The position numbers were made by a program, and so were the translations under genes. A DNA stretch of 64,000 nt from Liolophura sinensis (Eukaryota > Mollusca > Polyplacophora > Chitonida > Chitonidae): assembly GCF_032854445.1 (NCBI RefSeq), contig NC_088295.1:86224644-86288643 (forward strand), written 5' to 3'. Position 1 is the stretch's first letter, and each line of letters begins with the position of its first letter. Positions 1 to 13,200 of the stretch are shown in pieces. The notes under the pieces were generated by a model that saw only the letters and a program-made list of their open reading frames with translations, made no database searches and had not been told where the DNA came from.

Positions 1-2357
1 TACCTCATCATACCTACAGGGTGGCCTTCCAGATCAGTTCATACCTCATCATACCTACAGGGTGGCCTTCCAGGTCAGTTTATACCTCATCATACCTACA
101 GGGTGGCCTTCCAGATCAGTTCATACCTCATCATACCTACAGAGTGGCCTTCCAGATCAGTTCATACCTCATCATACCTACAGGGTGGCCTTCCAGCTCA
201 GTTCATACCTACAGGGTGGCCTTCCAGATCAGTTTATACCTCATCATACCTACAGGGTGGCCTTCCAGATCAGTTCATACCTCATCATACCTACAGGGTG
301 GCCTACCAGCTCAGTTCATACCTACAGGGTGGCCTTCCAGATCAGTTTATACCTCATCATACCTACAGGGTGGCCTTCCAGATCAGTTTATACCTCATCA
401 TACCTACAGGGTGGCCTTCCAGCTCAGTTTATACCTCATCATACCTACAGGGTAGCCTTCCAGATCAGTTCATACCTCATCATACCTACAGGGTGGCCTT
501 CCAGATCAGTTCATACCTCATCATACCTACAGGGTGGCCTTCCAGATCAGTTCATACCTCATCATACCTACAGAGTGGCCTTCCAGATCAGTTTATACCT
601 AATCATACCTACAGGGTGGCCTTCCAGATCAGTTTATACCTCATCAAACCTACAGGGTAGCCTTCCAGATCAGTTCATACCTAATCATACCTACAGGGTG
701 GCCTTCCAGATCAGTTCATACCTCATCATACCTACAGAGTGGCCTTCCAGATCAGTTTATACCTAATCATACCTACATAGTGGCCTTCCAGATCAGTTTA
801 TACCTCATCATACCTACAGGGTGGCCTTCCAGATCAGTTTATACCTCATCATACCTACAGGGTAGCCTTCCAGATCAGTTCATACCTAATCATACCTACA
901 GGGTGGCCTTCCAGATCAGTTCATACCTCATCAAACCTACAGGGTGGCTTTCCAGCTCAGTTCATACCTCATCATAACTACAGGGTAGCCTTCCAGATCA
1001 GTTTATACCTCATCATACCTACAGGGTGGCCTTCCAGATCAGTTCATACCTCATCATACCTACAGGATGGCTTTCCAGATCAGTTCATACCTAATCATAC
1101 CTACAGGGTGGCCTTCCAGCTCAGTTCATACCTAATCATACCTACAGGGTGGCCTTCCAGATCAGTTCATACCTAATCATACCTACAGGGTGGCCTTCCA
1201 GATCAGTTCATACCTCATCATACCTACAGGGTGGCCTTCCAGATCAGTTTATACCTAATCATACCTACAGGGTGGCCTTCCAGATCAGTTAATACCTCAT
1301 CATACCTACAGGGTGGCCTTCCAGCTCAGTTTATACCTCATCATACCTACAGGGTGGCCTTCCAGCTCAGTTCATACCTTATCATACCTACAGGGTGGCC
1401 TTCCAGCTCAGTTCATACCTCATCATACCTACAGAGTGGCCTTCCAGATCAGTTCATACCTCATCATACCTACAGGGTGGCTTTTCAGGTCAGTTCATAC
1501 CTAATCATACCTACAGGGTGGCTTTCCAGATCAGTTCATACCTAATCATACCTACAGGGTGGCTTTCCAGATCAGTTCATACCTCATCATACCTACAGGG
1601 TGGCCTTCCAGCTCAGTTCATACCTACAGGGTGGCCTTCCAGATCAGTTTATACCTCATCATACCTACAGGGTGGCTTTCCAGCTCAGTTCATACCTTAT
1701 CATACCTACAGGGTGGCCTTCCAGCTCAGTTCATACCTAATCATACCTACAGGGTAGCCTTCCAGCTCAGTTCATGCCTAATCATACCTACAGGGTGGCC
1801 TTCCAGCTCAGTTCATACCTAATCATACCTACAGGGTGGCCTTTCAGCTCAGTTTATACCTCATCATACCTACAGGGTGGCCTTCCAGATCAGTTTATAC
1901 CTCATCATACCTACAGAGTGGCCTTCCAGATCAGTTCATACCTCATCATACCTACAGGGTGGCCTTCCAGATCAGTTCATACCTAATCATACCTACAGGG
2001 TGGCCTTCCAGATCAGTTTATACCTCATCATACCTACAGGGTGGCCTTCCAGATCAGTTCATACCTAATCATACCTACAGGGTGGCCTTTCAGCTCAGTT
2101 TATACCTCATCATACCTACAGGGTGGCCTTCCAGATCAGTTTATACCTCATCATACCTACAGGGTGGCCTTCCAGATCAGTTCATACCTAATCATACCTA
2201 CAGGGTAGCTTTCCAGATCAGTTCATACCTCATCATACCTACAGGGTGGCCTTTCAGCTCAGTTTATACCTCATCATACCTACAGGGTGGCCTTCCAGAT
2301 CAGTTCATACCTCATCATACCTACAGGGTGGCCTTTCAGGTCAGTTCATACCTCATC
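1..2357. repeat. 41-bp minisatellite array, truncated by window edge
   Basis: About 57 head-to-tail copies of a 41-bp unit containing 'cctacagggtggccttccag' and 'atcagttcatacctcatcat'. Copies differ at a few recurrent sites (aGat/aGct before CAGTT, ttcata/tttata, Ctcatca/Ctaatca). Several copies lack about 10 bp (one tacctcatca module). The array starts before base 1 and ends near 2357 where the sequence becomes unique. Because 41 is not a multiple of 3, long apparent frames shift from unit to unit. These frames (up to about 230 codons, mostly opening at GTG rather than ATG) have no non-repeat sequence and are not taken as genes. Confidence 0.95.
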
Positions 2358-4242
2358 ACCACTGTGCGTGCCATACCCTGAAACCTGTCACGCAAACCTA
2401 GACAAAATTTAAATTGGCATTTCTATGTGTTAGCAATCACAGTTTCCATTCAAGAGAATTCAAACCTTATCTTACTTTTGTGGATGATACGTAAAAGATC
2501 AGCTCCATTGTTACTTTCACTGGTGTTAGTGACAGACTGTCATCGTCACTGCAACTCACAATCCACTGGCCGGTCTGCATGGATCCTCATATCAGCCAGT
2601 GTCGCTTGACTTGGTTATAAAAATTTATAGTGGACTACGAAAACATGCCAAATTCTTCACAGATATTACCATAATTCCATTGATGTCCAATGCCTGAATG
2701 CGTTTGTGTCATCTATGTGGCCAGTATGTGAGTTGCTATGCTGTACATGCTTTTCCAGGGTCTGATACAACTTCGGTACCCTATCTATCACAATATTTTT
2801 TGTAAAATTGTTTTACTTATATGATTTCCACAGTGCTAATTAAGAAGGGGTAGTAGGGGTAATCAATGATTAGGTCGTATGATGGCTTCTGGAAAAGCAA
2901 ACAGTGGGTAGGTCTTATGCATGAATTCAGCAATGCTTTGTAGGGCTTGTCAATACAAAAGCCCAGCAGGTCTTACCGGCGTGACATCACCCGGCCAGGG
3001 CTCTCTGGTCGACATGATAGGCAGAAAGTCCAACTTTAATGTTTTGTTTTTTTTTAAATGGAACTAGTTGATGTAAGATTTTTCTAAATGCAGTTTACAG
3101 ACTAACATAGCACAGATATTGTGTCTACAGAACATTTAGTGTGAAAATAAAGTCATTGGGGATCTCTTTTAAGTGTGTCTGATATGGGATTATGTCATCC
3201 TGGTACAGCCCTTTTATGTCATCCCTTAATATACAGCATGAAAAAGCATTTTAATATGGACAATGTATACAATAATTAATATCATTCATAATTGATGACT
3301 TCTTCCCAGAAATATGTAGTTTAAAGGATTTATTACATAATTTAATAAATTGAAGTCATCTTTTGTGGATACTTCTTAATATTATATATAACTGTGCGAG
3401 TAAAAATGTACAGGTTTGCCCTCGTGTGATGTAAAGCGAGATTGTTATAACACAATACAGCTTTGTTTTCTGTTTGGCACCAACATGTAAATTATTTATT
3501 AATCAAGCGAAATAACGCTCACTGTGAGAGTGTGGGTCTTGTCACTAAAACTTTAAGTCGATTCTGAATGTTACCACTAACTCATGCTATTCTATTGCTA
3601 ATTCACTTTTCAGACAATGGCAAAATTCTCGGTATTTTCAACGTATCGTATACTCACAATCATGCTGAAGATTCAATGGCCCCCTGTTGGGATCTTGTGC
3701 TTTAAGAGCAGACACATTTCAGATAAACTGACACCAACACCCCAACTTCAGGCCGAATGCGTGCCATCCAGACTTTCAAAGTGAGCCCGCTGAAGGTTTG
3801 TTGCAGTAATCGTCATGGAGCGAGACCACATGTCATTCATCAACCGAAAGGATATGAGTCCCAATTCCTAATTCTTCGCCTATCACAATTCTAAATGTAC
3901 GCATAATTCATCCCAAATATGCTTCGTCCTGACATAAATGCAACAGTGGTCAGTGGTCGCCAGCATTCTGCTTTGTTTATTGTAATAACATGTAAAATGT
4001 AAAATTCATTTCGTAATCGGACCTGTACAGTACCATACGGTCCTCACGCCTGACATTTAGGCGGAAAAGGAAATGGGTTATGCGCATGTCAAACATTCGC
4101 ATTCTCAACTTGAAACACACTAATGCCAGGACGAATCGGACACTTGCATATCATATGAAAAGATTTATACACCGAAGAGTAGCTAAATAACGTGAAAACG
4201 CTGTGTTAGTCACCAAATTAACCAAGCAACGAGGACTGAAAG
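2358..4242. other. Upstream intergenic region of TTC21
   Basis: No convincing exon, ORF or RNA gene was seen on either strand. The sequence is AT-rich and unique except for short homopolymers. The last few hundred bases, next to the TTC21 start, should hold the TTC21 promoter. No TATA box was recognised near the start; the only motif with a plausible role is the X-box-like site listed separately. Confidence 0.6.
4209..4222 (+). promoter_or_regulatory. Candidate RFX X-box upstream of TTC21
   Basis: The 14-mer GTCACCAAATTAAC lies 20 bases before the TTC21 ATG. It fits the ciliary X-box consensus (GTHNYY-AT-RRNAAC) at 12 of 14 positions by my count. RFX factors are known to drive IFT genes through such sites near the start. 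The match is imperfect and the site may lie in the 5' UTR, so this is suggestive only. Confidence 0.4.
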
Positions 4243-7200
4243 ATGGCAGAGGGAGATCCAGTGACATTGGTAAATATCGGAACGGCTTAAACTTATGACA
4301 CCAACAGTGCACGGGTGATCGTGCATGATTACTACATAGTTACATTGAGAATCTCAGTGAGATGGTTAGACGCAGTGTTGCAGCAATTCTTTCTCGCTTA
4401 TTCTTGGGTGATTACCAGTGGGTGTCTTGAGCTTTTAAACAGCTTCATTTTTCACAGAACCTTTCTCCGGCCTACGTGCAGATAACCTGAGATTGCTCTT
4501 TGACGTTAAGTTTGGGAAAATTTTTTTTGACCAAGGATGGCCCCAAACCAACAACATAGCACGCTTCAGTCCGAAATTGCTGAGACGTTAGATTTGGCAA
4601 AAATTTTGATCGGCCAAGGATGGCCTCAAACCAACATCAGAGCGTGCTCCATTTAAAAACAGTATCTGAGACCAAAATTACACATCAAATATGTGTGTAT
4701 GCGGCCTAGAGCTTGCAGACATTTGTCTGCCTTATCTTTCTGTCTGTTGATGTATCACAAGCACAATGTAAGTCGGTTATTTCCTAGTTCATGTGGTCCT
4801 GAGATTCCTTGGTGGTGCTCAAAGCGAACGGCTGTACTGACAGCCTCGACATATGTGACATGGGCAGGTAACTGCTTCAGGCTTATAAATGGTGCATGCT
4901 CTGACGTTGGTTTAGGGCCATCCTTGGACAAACAAAGATTTTCCAAACCTAATGTCAGAAAAATGTTGGACTAATTGGGTTCCATTTAAATATGTGATGC
5001 CATTGATTACCCTCAATATGATAAGTCACTGTTTAACTCTCTACTGTACCTGTGGCTTGAGCCAGTCAAAGTTGCGGAGTGAGGTAATTTAAGCATTGCA
5101 GCTGCAAGAATTCAGGAGCGAAATTACCCAAATGTTTCGCATTTACAATAAGGAACATTTACTGGTGTTCACTTGTGCATAAAAACTTTAGGAGCATAAC
5201 CATGGTCAACCAGATGTTCCTAGGTAAACCATAACCTGTTGGTTAGTTGACCGAATGAAAAATAGTTCATGGCAATCACAAAACTTCACAAAATAGAAAA
5301 TTTTCAGGGTTGTCTTAGTCATTGGATAAATTTGGTCACTCAAAGTGTAGTCAAGGGAAATAATTCATAGTTTTGAGCACCCGGGTTCCTGTCAAGGAAC
5401 AGGTGGTGATAAATAACAAGGACCTAAAATGAGGGAAATGCTGATTTTTGCTGATTGCCAAGTACTACAAGACACTGAAAGTATCATATTTGAAGGCTAG
5501 ACACCTTCTGAGTACTTTTCGGAAAGTATTTTTGGTAGCATTTTCTTATTGGTAGCATTTGCTGATTGCCTGCATTCAAGCGAGGTAACCCTATCTAGAT
5601 AACAGCTTCTCCACACCTAGATCAAGTGTTCTAAGGTAAGTGTTATGTACTGCATTAAGGGAATAGCCTCACTTGCGTACGTTTGTTTCCGTGTTTCTTT
5701 TCAAAAAATGTGTGATGTGAAAAATGAACACGTGCAGAAATAATTTTGTTCATCTTTTTTTTTTAAATTATTTCAGGCGAAGATTAACTATTGCAGCAGG
5801 GAAAGATATTATGGCCAGATGGAGAATGCAGCTGCTGAAGGGTTACAAAAATATGGAAATGACCCAGTTTTAAAATTCTTCAGGGCATATGCCATGATCC
5901 AACAAGGTATTCACATTCTGTACATATGCATTTCCGTGATCTTTAAACGTGAGCAAAGATGTAAAAAAAAAAAAAAAAATTAACATCATTATTTAATCTC
6001 TTTATCTGTAATAAACCATATGTTGTAGTGCTTGAGTGTGAATCAAACTGACTTACTAGTTACCATAATGTTAAGATAAAAATCATTGATATTTTGTAAT
6101 GATGCAAAATTTAATGTTTCAGAATTTCCACATCCACAGTGATGAGTCACACGCAATCTGACAAATGCAGTGATTGTGTTCTGGTCATGTCATGGATGTC
6201 ATGATTACAGGATTGTAATTACAGCTTATGTCATTATTTATCTGTCTTGTCAAATCTGGATGCGTCCTCTTTTTAATAGATCGTATTCAGGAGGGAATGA
6301 GAGAGTTAGAACTCCTCAAGGACAAGAGAGACGTCAACCTTTGCTCTACTATGGCGCTTATGTATGCTCATAAGAAGAGTCGGACTATTGGTAAGACATC
6401 ATACTGTACTAATACAAGAGTGCAGGGCCCAGTTTAACAAAGCTCTTTTAACATTAAGAGCTCGCAACTACCATGACAACGTAATGCCTACAGTACTGGT
6501 TGCTGTGGTAGTTAAGTGAACATGGAGTTAAGAGTGCTTGGTAAATCGGTGCCCAGATGTTTAACTTTACATGTCAGCAAGTTCATCATGAGACACACGA
6601 GAAATTGTGAGCTCCATTTGATTTCCTCTATCCCTGATCCTAGCTTTTTGTTTTTCAAGGCCCAGTTTCACGAAGCTGTCTTAACGTTACGAGCTCGCAA
6701 CTACCATGAAGACATAATGCCTACAGTACCGATTACCATTGTATTTAAGTGAACATAACATTGTGAACAGAGTGCTTTGTGAAACCTGGCACTAATGTAT
6801 GAATCTGTTTTTTTTTTTTACACCATACTCAATAAACATCAGATCAGTCAGGTTTGTAAGGCGAAGCCATTCTAGCCTTGACGTTATCCAACAAGTGTCT
6901 TGACTGAAAGCTGCAGCTAAACCAGCAGGAGCTAAGGTTTGACAGGTAATGTTGAAATTCCCATAATTGTCTTTACTTCCATTTTTACAGACAAAGACGC
7001 CATTATTGAATTGGACACCAAACTTAAGGAGGAGCGGAAACAGTCCGGTGAAATGGTAAGATTTTTGACATGTTTAAGCCTTTTTCTTTTTGTATGCTTT
7101 AATTTCTGAGAAAGATTTAAATGAGAAGGCACTGAAGGTCAGATGACCTTTCTCCTCATGTTAGTTGCTACATCCCCTTCGTGTTTTTATGCCGAGTCTT

Positions 7201-10200
7201 GTCTTCACCCCTCTGTTGTTCTGATGTGTATAAATGTTTAAACCTGGAAGGGATTGAAGCTTAGATTAAAATTTAACTTGATGTGTTTTAACATAAGACT
7301 GGTATTGAGGTATATATGCCTGGCTTTGTATTTGATATACTTTTGAACAATTTACCCAGGAAAGGAAAAGTTTGATATCTTTTGTACCTGACTTAAACTT
7401 TCTTAGCCCATGCCAAACATTGTACATTTTACCTGATTCTCGTATCTTGAAAAGGTGTTTTGAGGTTTCTTTTGAAGTTAGGAAGATATCTGAATAGAAA
7501 GGTAATTTTCAGCACCAAGAGTGATATTTTATGGCATTTAATTGCATCCGGTGAAATTTTAGGCTATTTACTGTATTGTCATGCTTCACTCCACAGCAAA
7601 GATCACTGAGTAGACCTCAGATACAGATGCTCCTACACATGACAAGGCATTTATGTATTGCTTTATTTATTTAGTTTAATAATTTTTCCCATTTTGGTTA
7701 GAAGCCATTGCACTTAAAATCGGTCATTAAAACTAGGGGACCACTTCAGTGGCCTAATAATTTGAGCATCAACCTCAAAGTTGGGAGACCCAGGTTCAGA
7801 CCCGAGTCAGGTCCTACCAAAGACTTTAAAAATGGTACTTGTTGCTGCCTCTTTTAGCGCCCAGCACAGAGAGGCTGAAGCAAGGAAACATTAGCAAGGA
7901 AACAGGACAGGTTGGCCCAGTGTCAGTATAAGGTGACTGGGTGGGGTGTCATATCTGGCGTCTTCAGCATGATACCTCAATGGTGGTAGCACTTTGGCAG
8001 CATGGACTCACCTTGCCATAAGAAGACACATTATATGTACACACACCTAATGACTCGTCATTGTCATATGACCAAAAAAATTGTTAAGTATGTCGTAAAA
8101 CCCCAAGCATTCATTCATTTATTCATTAAAATCAGGGTTCCCCCACAGTAAAACCTTGCTCTTCCCCAGGTTACTGACAAACCACCTGACTTAAATCCTG
8201 TGATTTCATTGGTCAGAATTTGATTGGCCGGAATTTGATTGGCCATTTTGACCAATCGAGGACATGATGTTGACATGACAAGAGAGTTGAGGTGCAGCTT
8301 CAAGCCACACAATGCTCTTGTTTTAACTATGTTGTTGAATGGTCATTCTTGTTACAAAGAATCTGTTTGTGCAGTCTTGAATTTGATAAGATTACTTATC
8401 TTCCACCAATATTGGGTGCAAGTCAGTATAGCACAGGTGGGAAAGTTTGTCAGGACCTTGTCAAGAGATGGTGGTTTACCCCAGGCACTCTGCCTTCTTC
8501 CAACGAGGTATAAAACTGACCATTGTATAAATGAAAAATTCTTGTGTGGCATTAAACAACAATCAAATATATAAACAATGCAGCACAGTAACTACAGTCT
8601 ATAGAAACCTATATTGCAATTGAAGTTGTGATACTGGTAAGTACAGTGTAAGGTGTTGCATTTATTAAGAAGGTATGTTTGTGCAGAATGACGGGATACC
8701 TGAATAAACACACAGTGTAAAGTATATCAGCTTTTAAGCTCTACTGTGAAATTATTGTGGTGCAATTAATGAATATGTCAGATGATTGTTTTTATCCTAA
8801 GAGCATCCAGAACCTCAACCCAGCATTGGTTGCATGCTTACATCTGGTGATCACAGTCTGACTGTAATGATTCTGCTGTTCTTTGCAAAAACTGTTCCTC
8901 ATCCATGTTAGTGTAATCTAGGTAGGTGAGAGACTGAAATATCTTTTGTATATCTCTCGGAAGTGTGGTGAAGTCAATCTGTTCCATGAGTACAGGTAAG
9001 AGTTTCTGCCTGCCCGTGTGAACACTCTCCAGATAGGCCATCTCTAACTCATACATACACCACTCACTCCTGAAGTATGCCTCTGTGATGAAGGTGATAG
9101 TTTTCTTGCTGTAGTGAACTGCACGGTAAATGTTTATTGCTATTGCCGTGCCGGGCATAAAATCTCGTGTATGTATGCAGAGCTGAAGTCCACGCTGTTG
9201 CTCCAGATTTGGATATATGGTATTCACAATGAAACGATGTAAACTGTCTTCATATGATAAAAATGCATCGTAGGAAACAACATCATTGTCCTCTTCATCA
9301 GTTAGTGGTTGGTAAAGCCTTAGTCTTAAAGCCAGTTGATTCTTCAAGAATCTCACCTTCCAGCGATGACGATAGAGTAATGCTGTAAGTGTGATGATGA
9401 GGATGAGAGCAGCGAAAGACACAGAAGATGCTATTATTATATTATCTTGCAGGCAATGAAGTTCTAGCTTTTTTATCAAATGTGGTAAATTGGCAAGTCG
9501 TTCATTTTTTTTCCCAAGTAGTGTGCATGTGTATGAGGAAAGGAGAATGAAAAATTTTTGGTGTTGGTCCAGCCATCTTAGAAATTCTAGGTTTTCACAT
9601 GAGCACTGAATCTGGTTTCCTAAGAACGAAATCCTTAATGCTGAATTTCTCATTGCAACCTCTAGATCGCCGCGTGCTGATGATTCAATAGTGGTCAGTT
9701 GATTATGGCTTAAGTCCAAATTTTGCAGGTTGGTCATGTGACCTACTTTGACCTGCCAATGTTTTAAACTGTTGCTGCGCAACACTAATGTCTGAAGCTG
9801 ATGCTGACCCTTTAATATAGATTCATGTAAAGTCTCTATGTTGCAATTGCTTAAATCTAGGTGTTTAAGTTTGCCTGGAATTGAAAACGTGTGGCCTTCA
9901 GTGTCATTGGCAAGACAGTTCAGATTGTTATTCGCTAGAATTATTTGTTCAAGACTTGGCATATCCTGAAAAAAGCTTTGTCCTAGAATGCTACTCTGAC
10001 CATTTGACAAGTTAATAATTCTTAGTTTGTGGAGTCCAAGTAAGGGACCTTGAAGTTCCATTTTATTGTTTGAAATATCAATGTGCGAAATACTGTTTGG
10101 CTGAAGGAAAATGATAGGTGGAATACAGCCGAACTGCAGATTGTTATTTTGTAAATAAAAGTATCTGAGCTTTGATGGAAGGGGAATAGTAAGTCTGTTA

Positions 10201-13200
10201 GATGAAGGACAAAGATTTTGTGTGAGGTCCATGTAAGCTGTAGTCTGTGATGAGAAGTGAAAAGTCTGAAAGTCTGTTGCTTCTTTGAGACCAGATGTGT
10301 TCTGGTGAAATTGTTCGCCAGGTTCCTGGCAGCAGCCATTAAAACTCACTAAATGTTTTAGCAAAAAAGGAGCATATTTAGCCCAGGTTTGTTTGCCTTT
10401 TACAATGTTGTTTTCTGACAAATCCAAATTTTCTAAGGATGATGGAAGGTACTTAATGAAGTCGTCACAAATTTTTGAAATCCCACTGTCTTGGAAAACA
10501 AGGCTGGTCAAGTTCGTGTTTTTTATAGGTTCAAATGTTGTGCTAGGTAGGCGAAAGTCTAACCCAAAATATTCAATGTGAACCAGTCTGAGTGTTTTAA
10601 TAGGGGAAGTTGAAAGTCCTGTTAAGCCAATTTTTAACTTCTGGAAGGTCAAGCGATTCCATTCAAAGTTAATTGTGTGAATTACTTTAAGAGGCAGAAA
10701 AGAATCTGGGTGTATGTCTTTAATGTTACAGTGCTGCAGAGTAAGATTTGTTAGGTTTGTTGGCTCAAAGTTTGTAAATGTGTTCTTCTCCAGAAACGGC
10801 ATTGAACAGCCACCGTGTTGAGTGCCTATATCCAGAGTGTGCAAGAGTGATAGGTTACGGAATCCAGGCCCAAAGGTCTTGTTTGGCAGGCCATCTAGAA
10901 ACAGCTCCCTCAAATTTTTAAGGTGAGCAAAGGCTGTGTCAGGATAGTCACATGACTCTGCACAGCTCATGCTATTGTTTTTAATGTTCAGAATACGTAG
11001 ATGTTGTAAGTCTACAAACACACCAGGCTTAAATGCTGGTTTGTCCTGTAAGAAAGTCAGCCTGTTGGTATCTAGTTTGAGTTGTACAAGACTGTGCAAG
11101 CCTGTGAAGGCCATCTCATCCAGGCTGGTGAGTCGATTGTAGGAAAGGTCTAGTGTCTGCAGAGATGCGAGTTGATGAAACGCCAGCCCACGGACATTCT
11201 CGATGAAGTTATGGCTGAAGTTCAGATTTACAAAGCTGGATGATAAATTGTTTGGCAGCCTGTCCAGTTGCCGATATGAACAGTTGCCATGGTATAATTT
11301 TGAGTGGCCATCCAGCGCACATGAACAAAGGCTCTGACAAATCCATGGTAGTGGAGATGGGTTTTCCAGCAAATAGTGACCTGTCCTCTGCTGAATGTCT
11401 CCTTGAGAAACTGATGCTATCATGGCTGCCAGGGTGGCGTGGACTAGACCTAAAAACATCTGCAAAATAAAAAAGAGGTAATAAATATCTGGTACAAAAC
11501 TTTATTTTGCATACATTATTAATGTGTATGTGTGTCAATCCACATGGGCGGTGGGTCACAAGAGTGCTGTCATTTCACTTGCAAAGTCAGTTGAGATGGG
11601 TGTCCCATTCAAAAGTGGGAAGACTTAACTTTACATAGTTGAACAATTAATGAAATAGTTTGACAATTTATGTGACTATTTCTTATATTTTTATGTGAAT
11701 TCAGTGGATAATGCTGGTCACACAGACAAGACTTTGTAGTGAAGCGTGGCTTGAACCACGTGCATCTCGAGTAGATATCTAATCACAGACGTCAGCACTT
11801 CACATGGCAGAAAGGAGCATGTATATACCTGTGATAACAATAGGTTTTATTGGCACGACTGACAAGTCGCATAAAATACTATATATGATCCATTACATTG
11901 AAGATTTGTCTTTCAAGAAAGCATATTTTTAAAAATTTAATTCTCACCTTGACTTATTTTAGGCTCTTTGAAAAACAAGTGTACTGACTAAAACTGGATC
12001 CATTAACCGCTTGATACAATACTTTATATGGTTTAAAAAGTGTGATGTAGGAGCAGACGTAGACCTGTTTGTAATGTACACTTTTTCTTAGACCTCAGTT
12101 GTTCTGTATTTGGAATCAAAGAAACCATGGATCTACTTGGCATTCATCAAATGTAGAGACTGGTATAATATGAGAATAAGAAAATGACCTGTTATCTTTA
12201 TAGAACTTGGAAAATTCTCTAAGTCTTCTCGGCGTAATCAGTTTTTGCTCTCAATTTATGTGACTTAAACAGTTTTATTTTGACTCCATTCTCTTTTCTG
12301 CACTGTATTATAGATGTACATGTTGGGATTTTTTTTATGAAAAGCAGTAAAGTTATGCCAGCAAACGTAATTACGGGACAGACCCAATGGTGTTTTGATT
12401 TGGTCTGTGAACATCATGTAGATGAGCAAGAAATTTGGATTAATTATTTGTAAAAGGTGAGTTGAAATATCCGGTTTTTGAGACTATTTAGAAGACAACA
12501 CATTATGTCTCAAATTTTCAGTTTTACTTGCTAAAATGTAATAGCAGAAGAACAAGCATATTTCAGTCAAAACTGGAAATTCTTTCCCCTAGACAAAATA
12601 ATATGTCGAGAACAAAAATTCTGACCCAAAGCAGAAATTTTACCCCAAGACACAAACATTAGTTCAAGACAGAATTTCGCTCCAAACATATATTTTCCTG
12701 TCAAAACACAAAATCCAAGACATTTGCAGTCAAGAAACCATGTGACTATTCATGATACGTATGAACAAGAATTCATGAAATATGATTGTGCAATTTAGAA
12801 ATTACACCAGTTTAATTGCTCATGCTTCAGTATTAGCACTGGAATCAGATAGGTTAAGCTCTAGTTCAGAATGGTTGCCGGAAAGTGACGTTGTAAAGGT
12901 TATGCATAGCCTTAGAAGGTCAAGTGTGTCTTGGATGGTCATGTGCTTTTTTAAATTAGATTTGGTGTCTGAACATGAGATATTTCCTTTGGATAAAATT
13001 TTGTTTAGTTTCAGTGATATTTTTACCATCGAGTTAACATCTGTATCTTTTGTTGAAAATGTTTAGTTTAATATATTGTTTAAAATTTATGACACTAAAA
13101 TTTGTCATTCTGAAAGGAAAATTCAGTTTTGTAGTTTGTATAGTTATAATATTTCTATATTTTTTCCCCGCTTTGGCATCCATACATAAGCCATGTTTCC

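Noticed and set aside
1-2357. Overlapping ORFs of up to 234 codons in the 41-bp array
   Set aside because: They are made only of the repeat translated in rotating frames, mostly open at GTG rather than ATG, and contain no non-repeat sequence.
11460-11465. TLR start two codons further upstream
   Set aside because: The extra codons are TTG CAG, the last bases of an acceptor-like tract, and not an ATG start.
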